41,165 nt of DNA from Beroe ovata. Lineage: Eukaryota > Ctenophora > Nuda > Beroida > Beroidae. Positions 12,218 through 23,061 of the stretch are shown piece by piece. The notes beneath the pieces were generated by a model, which saw only the letters and a list, made by a program, of their open reading frames with translations, did no database searches and was not told where the DNA came from. Position 1 is the first letter of the stretch, and the number at the start of each line of letters is the position of its first letter. The position numbers and the translations under genes were made by a program. The DNA is taken from assembly GCA_946803715.1 (NCBI GenBank), contig CAMPET010000147.1, forward strand, positions 1 to 41,165, in the 5' to 3' direction.

Positions 12218-14615
12218 CTCCACTGTGTGACTTGAGCAGTGATTTCAGCCCATGAAGAAAGATTTCAAATCTAGCTATAATTGGTAGGTGTAAAATCCTA
12301 ATTGATCTTATCGGTTATATCGTGTAACGCGATCCCCCATTCCTCACCCCCAATTATCGCACCTTTCAGTGTTGGGTGTCGGGTTCAAACATGCGTCACT
12401 TTGAGAAGTGTCATGAAAAGAGGAGATGGAAAATGCATCAATTGTCCCGCATGTGGCTGTGTATTACGCAGTCTGTAAGGAGATGGCTGTGTAAGGAGAT
12501 GGCTGTGTAAGGAGATGGATGTGTAAGGAGATGGCTGTGTAAGGAGATGGATGTGTAAGGAGATGGCTGTGTAAGGAGATGGCTGTGACCTGTGTAAGAT
12601 GGGTATTGGGTAAAGAAGTGAGCTGTAAGCTTATTACGAAGTGAACTGTCATTACGGTGTGGTAGAGTCTGTATGGTGTTGTGACGTTGAGTGAACAGCT
12701 GATGGAGTCATTGTGAATGAAAAACCTGAAATTTCGAGCTGGAACGTATGAAAAGATGATTGTGCGTGAAATGAGCTGAGCGTATTGGATGAGTAGCACG
12801 TTTTATATGGAGTGAGCTTCCATATGAATACTGCATATGAATAGGAAATAATTTCGTGAATTACTCTGACGAGTATAAATGAATTAGAAAATAAAAGAAT
12901 AACTTTAAACTGTTTCGATCGTGTCTCAAAGAGGAACGATCTCGTTTTTTAACATCGTAAAATGAGAATGTTTTACAATGAATATGAGACAAGTTTTATT
13001 AAAACTTGTTATGGTATCCTTTGACCTTACATCGGCTGAAATCAGTCATACTTGGTGCACTAACTGTTATCGCCTAATTAATTACCACGTCAATTATCTG
13101 CTGCTTGGAATCCAGGTTTAATAGACTTAAATAACAGTATCTTTCACGTGTTAGAACTTTCCATATCGCATTCAATTATCGAAATATTTTGCCAAGTAAA
13201 ACTAATTAAATACTCTCCCCTCTCTCTTTCTTGTTAAAACTGTTACATCTGTAACTCTGTGTTGTACAAACAGACTGCTTGCTTGTCACGCTGTTGTAGT
13301 GTGTTGAGGCATGGTAATTTAATTACAAGTGAGCATTGTATCAGTGAATTGCCGCGCGCACGCATAATATATGTTCGAGTAATATGTGCGCGCGTTTGTG
13401 AAGCAGATATGCGTGGTTTTATATTCACCGCGTAACACAGACCACTGGCTCCAGTATCGGTCTCTTTGAGGCTGGGTGTTGCCCGACACTTCCAATTTTG
13501 AGGGAAATCCCTGAAAATAGCGGTAAATAGAGGGGAGCTGGGCGACAGTGGAAAGGGGGCAATGAGGACAATGAGACTGAATCTTGGGCTTTTCATTCCT
13601 TGAAATATTCCGGGAATGGTTAACCTATCACTTCATTGACATGATATGAGCGATCTGAAGTCCAATTAGGTCTAATTATCCGCAGGTGAGTCCGAGTGTT
13701 ATGACAGTGTTCGGCATGATGGAAAGAGGATAAGAGGTCCCCGCAAAGATAGGACAATATTCAGCAAGATACAGCTCTTTAGACTTGAGAGGTAATTGTG
13801 TTCACGAGATCATATCATCATAATCACGTGTTGATTACTATCACTTTTTGAAATTCCCCGTTATCCAATTAACACAGACTAGTTATGTTGTTAGTCATTG
13901 ACATTCGAATGAACCCTTTCATATTGGGTGTAAATTTAGTCTAGTCATCGTTACCGTGTGAGAAATATAGCTTTGCAGCGGTTATCATCGCTTCAAAACT
14001 GTTCAGTGTTTACTATGGTTATTCCAACTCATTACAGTGATATGATCATTAACCAAATTATTGAACAAAGTATCTTAACTCCTCAGTAGACACATACGTA
14101 TAGTAAACGCTATCACATTGCAGATATTTCATTGTGTTTGTCTATCAGACAAACAAATACCCTCTCTTGCTACTTGATTACTCCCGTCTCATTAATTTGT
14201 CATATTACGGACCTCCTCAGCCCGCCGAAATTATCCGTAATTAAATTTAATTCTCCCCCCGCGACTAATTACTTGATAAAGAATTCACCGCCCGATTCAT
14301 ATTCACTTAGCGTGCTTGTCAATCTGCTACATTTAATTAAACTTTGTTACAATGTAACAACGACTGCACAGACTTTAAACATCACGTGCTTATTAGATGT
14401 CAGCCTTGGGCAATCAAAGATCGATTTTTGTGGTTATCTTCAAAGTGAATCTCACTTTATGAAATAGGCTTTGTGAACAGTTTTTAAACTATGCCTGTGT
14501 TTATGTATGTGTATGTGTGTGTACGCTGTGAAATGTGTACCCCGGAAAATGGAGGGACTGGGAGGCGACTTGCTTGACAAATGCGTGTCTGAGAGCCGCT
14601 GCAGTGTCTGGCAGC

Positions 14616-14670
<55 letters not shown>

Positions 14671-15991
14671 TGAGAGAGATTATTTATCTAAAATATCGCG
14701 AGATGAAAATGTGTAACAACAAAAACATAATNTTATATCCGTCGGTAGATCAGTCAATAAATTTTCAATTTGTCAAATTTGTCTTGAGTCAATTCATTCG
14801 AAGCTAAGAAGCTGTAAAGGCTGTTGCAGCCGCATTATTTGATTAGCGGAGGGGTCTGGCATATTTTGCAAAAACATCCACCCTCTTTAACTCTGTGATT
14901 AATGTCAGCTTTCCCAATCCAGCGAGCCCTCAGTTGGACCATATGAACATGCAAATAAGATCTCTTATGAGACGTCAATCTAATCTATCACCCCTCATTC
15001 CAGGAGATTCCACGATCAGAAGTACCTGTCATCCTACGAGAAGGCTCTGATAGCCCACTCCTTACAACTCACTCAACAACAGGTAGGGCAGTCTCTATAA
15101 TTGGCTCAGCCTTCCTTGGGACTTATATGCGACTTTAGTTTTCCCTGTCCTGATGATTTTACAATATAAAACCTCTCTATTTCTGTCTTCTGTGTCTCAA
15201 TCTGTGATCATTTCGGTATTTTATCCCTCTGTGATTTTTATTCCTATATCTTACACAGGTCCAAACGTGGTTCCAGAACAGGCGGGCGAAAGCTAAGCGG
15301 GAGGAGAGGGAGAAGAAGAAACAGCGCGGATCCCAGTCCAGTGATAACCACACCTCATTCGAGTCGACTGATGATGTCCCTAACACCCGGCTATCTGACA
15401 GTGAACCTGAAAACAATGCTTCCCACAATGAAGGTTTGTTTATGACAGCTCATGATCAGTATGGGAGGTGTCAGGGTGTTAGGAGAGGTGGCGTAGAAAG
15501 CGATACCGCTTTTCGGGGACGGTTTTGGTTAACGTCTCCTCTCTTCAGGGTTCCAGACACCATCGTCTGTCTCACGGTCTCCTCTGGCTCCAAGTTCTCT
15601 CCCCTTGGCATCACCTCGAACCGCCAGAGTGTCACCAACCTTATCGTCTCCAAGCAACAGTTTGGTGTCGCCTGGCAACGGTCTAGTGTCGCCAATGAGC
15701 ACACTGGTTGCCTCTGCCAGCTCCCTGGTTCCACCTGGTAACACCCTGTTAACTCATGGCAACGCCCTGGTTACGCCTGGTAGCCTTGTCACACCAAAAA
15801 TCACCGCCTCGCTGCCGGTAACTGAGCTATCTCCGACCTTGAGAGCGCCGACTTCTCCCCCTGTTATCGGTCTAACTCGGATCCCCTCGCCGATGAGCGG
15901 CGTCCCTGCTTCCACGCCCATTTCAATTCGACCGAAAAAGAGCTCCGGCACCTTGCACAGTTTTTCGATAGACAGTCTGACTAGGCAGTGA
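10580..15991 (+). CDS. ANTP-class (NKL-type) homeodomain transcription factor, five exons, about 329 aa
   Basis: Exons: 10580-10766, 13686-13791, 15004-15082, 15259-15433, 15549-15991. Each junction has GT-AG and matching phase. Exon 1 carries SFLIEDIL (10661-10684), an engrailed-homology-1 (eh1) Groucho-binding motif like that near the N-terminus of Hhex and Bsx. The homeodomain is spread over exons 2-4: R5, F8, Q12, L13, L16, E17, F20, then W48, F49, Q50, N51, R53. One intron falls between residues 44 and 45, a common place in ANTP-class genes. Helix 3 ends NRRAKAKR as in Msx, while the F..QKYLS stretch resembles Hhex. A basic Arg/Glu/Lys tail follows. Exon 5 encodes heptad repeats rich in Leu, Val, Ser and Pro and ends with FSIDSL, a second eh1-like motif. 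A DNA-binding repressor is likely. The start at 10580 is preferred because the in-frame ATG at 10520 lies in a ttgttctat repeat. Family beyond NKL is not resolved. Confidence 0.9.
12106..12217. repeat. (CA)n microsatellite containing a 29-N gap
   Basis: Pure CA dinucleotides lie on both sides of the N run at 12141-12169. The frames of Cys-Val or Thr-His on either strand are repeat artefacts. The true array length is unknown because of the gap. Confidence 0.97.
12475..12589. repeat. 16-bp tandem repeat (taaggagatggctgtg), seven copies
   Basis: Seven successive copies of taaggagatgg followed by ctgtg or atgtg, almost identical, ending in a diverged ctgtgacctgtg. Confidence 0.9.
14619..14668. 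repeat. (TG)n microsatellite
   Basis: Uninterrupted tg dinucleotides in the second intron of the homeobox gene, followed by gagtgagagaga. Confidence 0.95.
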
Positions 15992-17329
15992 AGAAAACAA
16001 GCTTTTCTTTTGGAATTTCGATAGTAGAAATATTAGAAAACTGAAATGTATAAATTGTTTTGTTTATAAATTCCGTGTTTATATAGTTGTACCATTATTT
16101 GTTTTATCATTTTGGCTAGCAAATTTTTTGTTTGTCGATAATTTCTTGCAGCTTGTAAATGTGAGTTAAAACCGAATAATCGATGCACTTGCAGAGTTGA
16201 AGAACCAATCCAGTTAATATTCAATTGTCACAAATGAATTATATTAGCGTTAAAGTTTCGGAATATGTTCCATGTTGCTTTCAGTTTCTAATTTCAGCAA
16301 ATATGGTGCTTTAGCTTATCGAGTATTTGCAGTTAAATGTACATGTATTCAGTTCTCCTATTTCTTCTCCTACATAAACATACTAGATCATAACATACTA
16401 GATCAACAACACTATACCATATAGTTATACGTTGTGATAATGATATGTCATGACATATCATGTCATAATGTCAATGTCATGTGAATGTGATCCGAATTGT
16501 TAATAACTACGACTGCGATTCTTATCGTCAAATTCAAGTTAAATTCAAGTTTTAGTATACCCATTTCTCGCTTCTATGCGTATGGTTCATATTATATTTT
16601 GTCGATCGATGAAAGACCTTGTCAGATGTTACCTGACCTGTTTCTCGCGCGAGCGCGCCTTCATCGAAGGCGCGCGCGAGAAACAGAGGTCAGATAAATC
16701 TGACAATAAAGAGTACCCTGTTGAGAATTTCGTTTCGCGCGCGGCGCAGACTTATTCTCAGTCTGGCATCGCCCGACAAATCATATTATCCAGTAACATG
16801 ATCCCGCACTCATGCCTTTGCCGCATCGTATTTTTGATCCTCATTCCTTTTGTCTATCGATCATAGACGCGCGCGCTGTCGACCTGTCGAGAATTTTCAT
16901 TTTGAGCGCGCTCAAAATTATACGCAGCTCGAGTCAGCTAAAGCATCGCCATAAAATATTTTTCGGCCTCGTGCGCTAATAAAATGCTCGTTTTCTGTTC
17001 AGCGCATACGAGAAGCAGAATTTAGAATATTTATAGACTTGTCATCAAAGGCCGAAGCACCATAATATCATGTGCAAAGTAGAAATGTGTTATTGGATTG
17101 GTATCATAAATTTTCGTGAATTTATGCTTGTTAGATGATGATTTTTAAGCCTATTTTCTACTTCTTTAAGTTTACCTCTTTGATACCTCTTTATAATTAT
17201 ACCTCTTTAAGTTAATTGTCTCCTAATTGTCTCCTACTATCAGAGTAAAGGTCACTGAAAGGGTTTAATAGCAGATAACATCCAGTTTCTGTAGGATAAT
17301 TATCTTATTTGTTCAATAATTATGCAAGA
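15992..17329. other. Intergenic DNA between the homeobox and ACTL6 genes, with palindromes
   Basis: It holds the 3' flank of the homeobox gene, a perfect 20-bp palindrome at 16441-16460 inside a run of tgtcat motifs, an 88-bp foldback at 16619-16706 and a second 20-bp perfect palindrome at 16899-16918 (attttgagcgcgctcaaaat). No further exon was found. Confidence 0.6.
16619..16706. mobile_element. Foldback (MITE-like) element, CGCG-rich arms
   Basis: Left arm ttgtcagat...tgtttctcgcgcg and right arm cgcgcgagaaaca...atctgacaa are inverted copies of about 40 nt with small indels and a tiny loop (gccttcatcgaaggc). An isolated arm of the same family occurs at 30963-31002, so this is a dispersed family and not a unique hairpin. 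No target duplication was evident. Confidence 0.7.
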
Positions 17330-20300
17330 ATGAGTGGCAGTGTGTATGGTGGAGATGAAGTGGGAGCAGTCTGCTTTGATATTGGATCCCATACAGTTAG
17401 AGCTGGATTTGCTGGTGAAGATGCTCCAAAGGTCTGCAATCACCAAAAGATATTTGAATAGTTGCTTCAAATCTGTCAAAATGATTTAGTTAATTGTCTT
17501 AATGTGATTTTGCATTCTAATATCGAAATTAACCAGGCCAATATCCCAACACATATGCTCACTGGCGATGATAATACTAAATACCATATTGGAACTAATG
17601 CGCTCAGCTTTCCTCGTGAAAAGGCTGAAGTTGTTATGCCTCTGAAAGATGGAATGAGTATGTATTGGAATATTCAGAAAATCAGTTCAAACTTCACAAT
17701 TGTCATAAATTCTTGCTATTTGATTGTAAGTTAGATTTTATTGTATAATTCATTGCCTTGCAGTTGAAAATTGGGATCAATGTGAAGCCATGATTGACTA
17801 TATTTACGGCAAGTGTTTGAGTGTGGACAGTGCAGAACACCCTGTTATGATGAGTGAAGTCGCTGTATGTCATGATAACAGCTATTGTGAATCAGCTCCC
17901 TATTGAAGTCATGTCATTCAAGTTAAATTATCAAATTTTCAGTGGAACAAAGCAGGAATCAGACACAAAACATGTGAGATGATGTTTGAACGATATAATG
18001 TGCCAGCCTTCTTTCTGTGCAAAAATGCAGTTCTTGCAGCATTTGCCAGTGGCCGCTCTACAGCTTTGGTGTTGGATTCTGGTGCAGTTCAGACAACAGC
18101 AATTCCTGTACATGATGGATATGTCCTACAACATGGTGAGTAAAGTGTGTAGGATAGGGAGGGTAAAAATCACTGATGATATATCACCATTCACAATCTG
18201 AACACTGCTGAAGATACTCTTTAATAACACTGTTCATGGTGGATGAATGGATGTAAAAACTGTTCTTTGAAACTATAAAAAGTCTGACGTTACATTGCTA
18301 TTAATAGTATGCTGAGCTCAGTGTCTTAATCTGCGAAATTCAACTTGTCCTCAATCGTTATAATACTCTCCGGGCATTATTTCCGCTAATAATGCACGCT
18401 CTCTATTTCTGATAATGGTGCTCGCAGTGCAGGATTATAGCAGCTAATACCTTCGTTGTTTTGACTGCTCTCCCTTCCGGGACAGACTATATATTTTTTG
18501 TTTTGAAATATATATCTGTTTTATATATCACAGGGAGAATATTATAACACATAATACCTTCTGGCTGTTTTCGTGATACGTGCTCGCCCTCACTGCGTTC
18601 GTGCATTATCGCACGTATCCCTCACGCCAGAAGGTATTATTTGATTATANAGGACACCAGCCAGCACCCACACCACAGGGGAGCTAGTGAGGGATTGAAC
18701 TGCTTTAGTCATCGGTAATGCTGGCACTGTGACCAGATGACTGGATACCCCTGATTCAGGGTGATGTTTGGATTCAATCTGACATGTGTACTGATTATCA
18801 GACCCGCCACGTGATGTTTTCACAAACAGCACACTTCTCTCAACTGTCCCTTCAAACGATTGCAGAGCTCCCGTTATTTCAGTGTCTCCTTTAAACCACC
18901 GTATACTCATGGACTTGTGTGTGTCGTGGACACTACACTCGATAGTAGCGCCCTCCTGAGTCCTCATACAGTAGTCTGTACAATCACTGCTCACACTGAA
19001 AGTGTCCAGAGACACGACTATTTCCGAAGCAGGTGAAGCAGGAAACATCGCTGACTGAACTTGACAAGTGAAGTTGTTGTCTCCGCTGGGTCTCCGTACC
19101 GTTAGATATGATTCCACTGAGTTGGCCATTGTCTTCATATCTATCCGGAAGTCTGGACTATTCACAATAACCTGGTCCCCTAATTTCCACACTACTGCGG
19201 GACTATAGGGGGTCCCGGTGATGTTATCCACGAAGCAGCCCAGCACAGTTCGAACCCCAACTTGTGCATCCTTGCTCACGTCCCTCATTGAGAAAACGTT
19301 GAGTTGGACGGGGGCACGGACGGTAGGGAATTCCTTCACCTGACACAGATACATGGCCGTCACTGTCGGATTTTCCAGGGTTATTGTTGTTGTGAGAGCG
19401 TCGCTTTCCCTCTGATCTATCTCCACACCAGTATGTGTCACATTCCCGTCTACCTTCCACTGTACGGTCATTGTATCAGATGTGGGGAGGTTATCAAGAG
19501 CACAGGTCAGGGTTGTTTTGGTCCCCGCCAAAACCTCAGATCCCTCTCCCCTTATCCCAACACACCATGGTATCCTCTGGATGTAGCTGAAGTCTGAGTA
19601 CAGGTCTGTGTCACAGGTTATGGATGTGTCCCCAATGTCCCAGTAACCCTGTGCGCATCGCACAGTCACTGCTGAGCCCCGTGGCACTGGGAATATAGTG
19701 TCTGTGATGATGTGTTTCCAGTCCAGCGGTATGGCGCTGCAGTTGTCAGGTTTGATACGGTACTGGAGTGATCCAGTGTCAGATGCAGTGAACTCTATGG
19801 AACTCACTGCATCACCCCAGCCGGATGTACAATTCTCCGAATTGATGTCTATATCTGCGATACTTGTTTTGTCCATACCGACACGAAGGTGGGTGTTGTT
19901 TTTGGCAATGGTCCAAGCGTAGATAGCGCCAGGTTTACTCAATGATTGAATGTCTGTAGACACCTCATCACATCCAGACAATGCAATAACGAGATTTACT
20001 AAATCATCCGACATGCGCATTGAAACATTCCTGATATCCCCACCCACAAAGTTGAGATCGATGTTGATTTCTGCCCTATTTTGCAACCATCTTGATGTTA
20101 TCTGTAGCTGTGTGTCGATGAGGTTGAGGGGTATTTTCTCCCGAGCAGAAACGCTCCTCCAACCCCTCTGGTGGGGTTGTGGGGGTGCGGCGGTGGGGTC
20201 TGCTGGCTCGCCGCCAATAGATGATGAGTTGCTGCCTGACACGTGATTTGCTGCGATGTGATTGGCTGAGAGAAGAAGAAGTAGTATGGGTGTTATTGAC

Positions 20301-22581
20301 ATTGGATCATCGGATTAGCCTAGGGATTGTGGGTTGAAAGAAGTGTGCTACTGAGTACTGACTATGTGACACTGAGTAACTACTAACTACTCACGAATTA
20401 GGAGTGAACAGAATTAGGAGATTAATAAAGACCACATGGGTCTGTAAAGGACAAATAAGCCTAGACAGAAAGTCACAGTGGCATTTCATTATCACTGTAG
20501 CTTGTGACTAGTTTTATCTGCTGTAACTTGAGAATACGTGTGATGCTAAAAACACAGTAATAATGAAGAGGGGAGAAAACAAGCAAGCAAATGGGGAGAG
20601 TTCATTGTAAATACTGGGGAATATTGTGGAAGAAATTCGTCTTAAACGTCATTCTAATCTGACAGCATTGAAAACCCACGTAACTTTTTCATGTGATAGT
20701 AGTTATGAAGAGTAAAGTTAGCCACTCAAGTAATTTGCTCCTCAGGGACATGGGCCGCGCTCCTAGAAGAAAGAACGATTATTATGATATTCATATTGTG
20801 TCATTGTCAACTCACAATCAACTACAGTAATGTCAGAACTCTCAATTTAGCCATGTTAGTGAGGTTAAAGAACAATCTGGCCACAATTTACCCAATTCAA
20901 GAAACTGCAGATGGAAATGAACTGAATATCATGTTACCGTGCACCAATGGTCCAGACTCCAGGACCCTTATCAGCAGTCATTCGAGAATAATGAATATGC
21001 AGGAAATCTGTTTTTATGTACACTAGTTTCGGCAATAGTAGCTACATTGATCTATGTTCTAAGTATTCATTTGACTCAGCAGTGAAGTTCCTGAAACCTC
21101 CAATCCCCATTGAATGATCAAGATGTAAGTAATGGAACTATTTTTCACTGAAAGGTTGTTATGTTTCAGGAATTGTTAAGTCTCCTCTGGCCGGGAATTT
21201 TCTTGCTGCACAAATGAGGTAATTCATTGATCGATCTCATTCCGTGCTTCGCTAGATTCAAAATTTGCCACTTTTCTCAGGTTGAGTTCGCGTAACGCGC
21301 GATCCCATTTTGCTAATCCTCACGTACGTATTAAGTGCGCGCATTTTGCTTTATCGACTCTTTATTTAATGCGCGGCGCGTCCCGCCGATTTCAGTCAAG
21401 CAATATTTTCTGAGCTTGCTCCATTCCAAGGGAACACTTGAAAGAGTCTAAGATGGAGGTGGTGCCCACCTACAAAGTGGGGAGTAAGGAAGGAGTGAAG
21501 GAGGGAGAGACTCCAAGATGGACGCCGCGTAAAAATTTGCCATGTGTTACGTCATCATACCACAATTACATGGTCGATAACGTGGTTGAGGATCTAATAC
21601 AACACGTGCTACAAGTTCATGATAGACCGGCCAGCGACGAAGATGTGAGTTAGGGAGAAATAAAAGTTCAGAAGTGGCATGATGAATATTTGCTATGGTT
21701 TCTTTGTTAGAAATGAACATTTTATCAACTTGCCCCATCTCCCTAGTTGGAAATGATTCCTGCGAATAACTATGAGTTCCCCAACGGGCTCAATGCGATG
21801 TTTGGAGCAGAGCGGTTTAAAATACCGGAGCCCTTATTCGACCCAATCGGGACTAATCTCCGTATTTTAGGAGGTAATCACGATTGATATCCCCTTTTAT
21901 AATGTTGTCTGATGGCAGTCTCACTTGTTTACGAGAACTGTCCCTGACAAAATAACTTTGCACAGGCGACATGCTGGCGATGCAGCAGGTTTTGTCCAGC
22001 AGTATCAGTATGTGTGACGTGGATGTCAGACCGAGTTTGTGGAGCAACATTATTCTCGCTGGGGGAACAACTTTGTTAAATGTGAGTTTGACTTCGCCAG
22101 ATCGACGATCTAAAGTATTTCTCCTTCAATCTCACAGAGCGCTTTCAACAGAGCGCTGCCTCTTATCTATCTCAATCGTCTTGCTGTAGGGGTTCAGCGA
22201 GCGCCTAACAGCAGAGTGTTCGGCTAAGACCACATCCAGTATGAAGGTCAAAGTGGTGACAGGCGGAGCCGGGTCTGACAGAATGTTCTCCGCGTGGGTC
22301 GGTGCATCGATCCTCGCTTCTCTCGGCAACTTCCAGGTAGTGACAACTGTTAACGATGTTTACAATCTTAGTGGTAACAGTTCACGATGTTGTCGTATGT
22401 ATACGTCACTTGATATGGTGTCAGAAGTTGGAGCTAGTAATAACAGTAGACGGCGTCAAATTCTGACGTGATATGCAAGTCACAACAGTTTTAACACCTG
22501 ACAACACCGCAGGAACTGTGGATCAGTAAACAGGAATACGAAGAAGAAGGGAAGTTGATCGTGGATAGGAAGTGTCCCTGA
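17330..22581 (+). CDS. ACTL6: Actin-like protein 6 (BAF53), ten exons, about 412 aa
   Basis: Exons: 17330-17431, 17537-17657, 17764-17864, 17943-18135, 21170-21218, 21431-21644, 21747-21873, 21966-22081, 22190-22336, 22513-22581. All introns are GT-AG with matching phase, and the product aligns with human ACTL6A from the start ([16 protein letters not shown]) to the end ([10 protein letters not shown]...RKCP). Known role: actin-related subunit of SWI/SNF (BAF), INO80 and TIP60 chromatin complexes, in the nucleus, bound to the HSA helix of the ATPase. Other landmarks: [20 protein letters not shown] and VDVRPSLW. It is shorter than the 429-aa human protein mainly because the loop encoded by exon 2 is reduced. 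Vertebrates have two paralogues (ACTL6A and ACTL6B), and this is presumably the single pre-duplication form. Intron 4 is 3 kb, holds an opposite-strand gene and contains an N at 18650, so its length is uncertain. Confidence 0.96.
18551..18640. mobile_element. Foldback element next to an assembly join
   Basis: The arms ataataccttctggc...atacgtgc and gcacgtat...gccagaaggtattat are inverted repeats of about 30 nt around a loop rich in gcactgcgttcgtgcatt. Related, more diverged sequence (aataatgcacgctctc, gtgctcgcagtgcaggattata) lies at about 18360-18440. The N at 18650 follows immediately. Confidence 0.6.
18651..20302 (-). CDS. Secreted or type I membrane protein: FAMeT-like region, sushi module, three Ig domains (3' truncated)
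   Basis: One uninterrupted coding exon of 550 codons runs from an ATG at 20302 down to the N at 18650. Residues 1 to about 18 are a signal peptide ([16 protein letters not shown]). Residues about 55-185 include [15 protein letters not shown] and a later GWGD, reminiscent of the farnesoic-acid-O-methyltransferase-like (FAMeT) domain; this match is tentative. Residues 188-247 form a sushi/CCP module (C188, C216, C230, C247). Three Ig-like domains follow, with cysteine pairs C267/C320, C356/C413 and C456/C507, each with W on the C strand and YxCQ or FxCQ before the last cysteine. The third has two extra cysteines (C441, C445). The frame stops in a hydrophobic start ([12 protein letters not shown]), probably a transmembrane helix whose remainder is lost in the gap. 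Several NxS/T sites fit an extracellular protein. It lies wholly inside intron 4 of ACTL6, opposite strand. Adhesion or recognition is a guess. Confidence 0.88.
20303..21169. other. Rest of ACTL6 intron 4 and 5' flank of the nested gene
   Basis: The region must hold the promoter of the nested minus-strand gene if that gene is really here. I see no clear TATA or CpG patch. An 80-codon plus-strand frame at 20784-21026 has no family signature. Confidence 0.4.
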
Positions 22582-22846
22582 ATTCACGTGCAACAAGACG
22601 CGCGCGCACCATCATGCGGTATTATATCATGGTTATCCCATCAGTGGACTCGATGTTATTATTATTAACGGCACTGAAGAGCTTCATTTTAATACGACCA
22701 GATATAGCAGTGTCGTAGTTGTATTCTGAGTGGACTCTTGATGGAAGTCATAACACCTTGACCGTGACAGGGCATTCCTTATCTTCACACAACCGAATCG
22801 GTCCCTTCTCCTAAAGTTACTAAATTAGAAGCAAATTATCCCATGA

Positions 22847-22852
22847 AATAAA
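22847..22852 (+). other. Candidate poly(A) signal AATAAA of ACTL6
   Basis: AATAAA lies 266 nt after the ACTL6 stop codon in gaaataaatac. It is the first such hexamer I find downstream of the stop. A candidate ATTAAA for the convergent TBC1D30 gene lies on the minus strand at 22688-22693. Confidence 0.4.
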
Positions 22853-23061
22853 TACTCTCTCAACATTAACTTCCAAACATTATCATGCTCAAAACATAAA
22901 ATCAAAGTCGGAAAAAACTTCTTCCACCTCTAGAAAGTTCTTGTTCCGTCTCAACGCAGCTTTAGGTCAATGAAATTTGTATCGGAATTCCATGATTAGT
23001 TTGAGTTCCCTGAACGGTCCATCGACCTTGACACAGCAATGTTACCAAGGCAACAAAAACG

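Larger units (their letters stand above)
10767..13685. other. First intron of the homeobox gene, repeat-rich
   Basis: It holds a poly-C run interrupted by N (about 10980-11012), a duplicated block ending gatggtgacccatggtgtcat (about 11767-11829), the (CA)n tract with a 29-N gap, and a 16-bp tandem repeat at 12475-12589. I searched it for an extra homeodomain exon. The only one that fits is 13686-13791, which ends this intron. Confidence 0.7.

Noticed and set aside
12017-12255. Cys-Val and Thr-His open frames
   Set aside because: Translation of a (CA)n microsatellite with an N gap.
14933-14951. Possible 19-bp micro-exon of the homeobox gene with a GC donor (frame SPQLDHMNM)
   Set aside because: It fits the phases, but it lacks the homeodomain basic arm and needs a non-canonical donor. 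The exon at 13686-13791 supplies R5, F8, Q12, L16 and E17 with a normal GT donor and matching phase.
15471-15744. Minus-strand and shifted plus-strand frames over the last homeobox exon
   Set aside because: By-products of the 21-bp coding repeat. Only the frame joined from the homeodomain exon has phase support and a sensible C-terminus.
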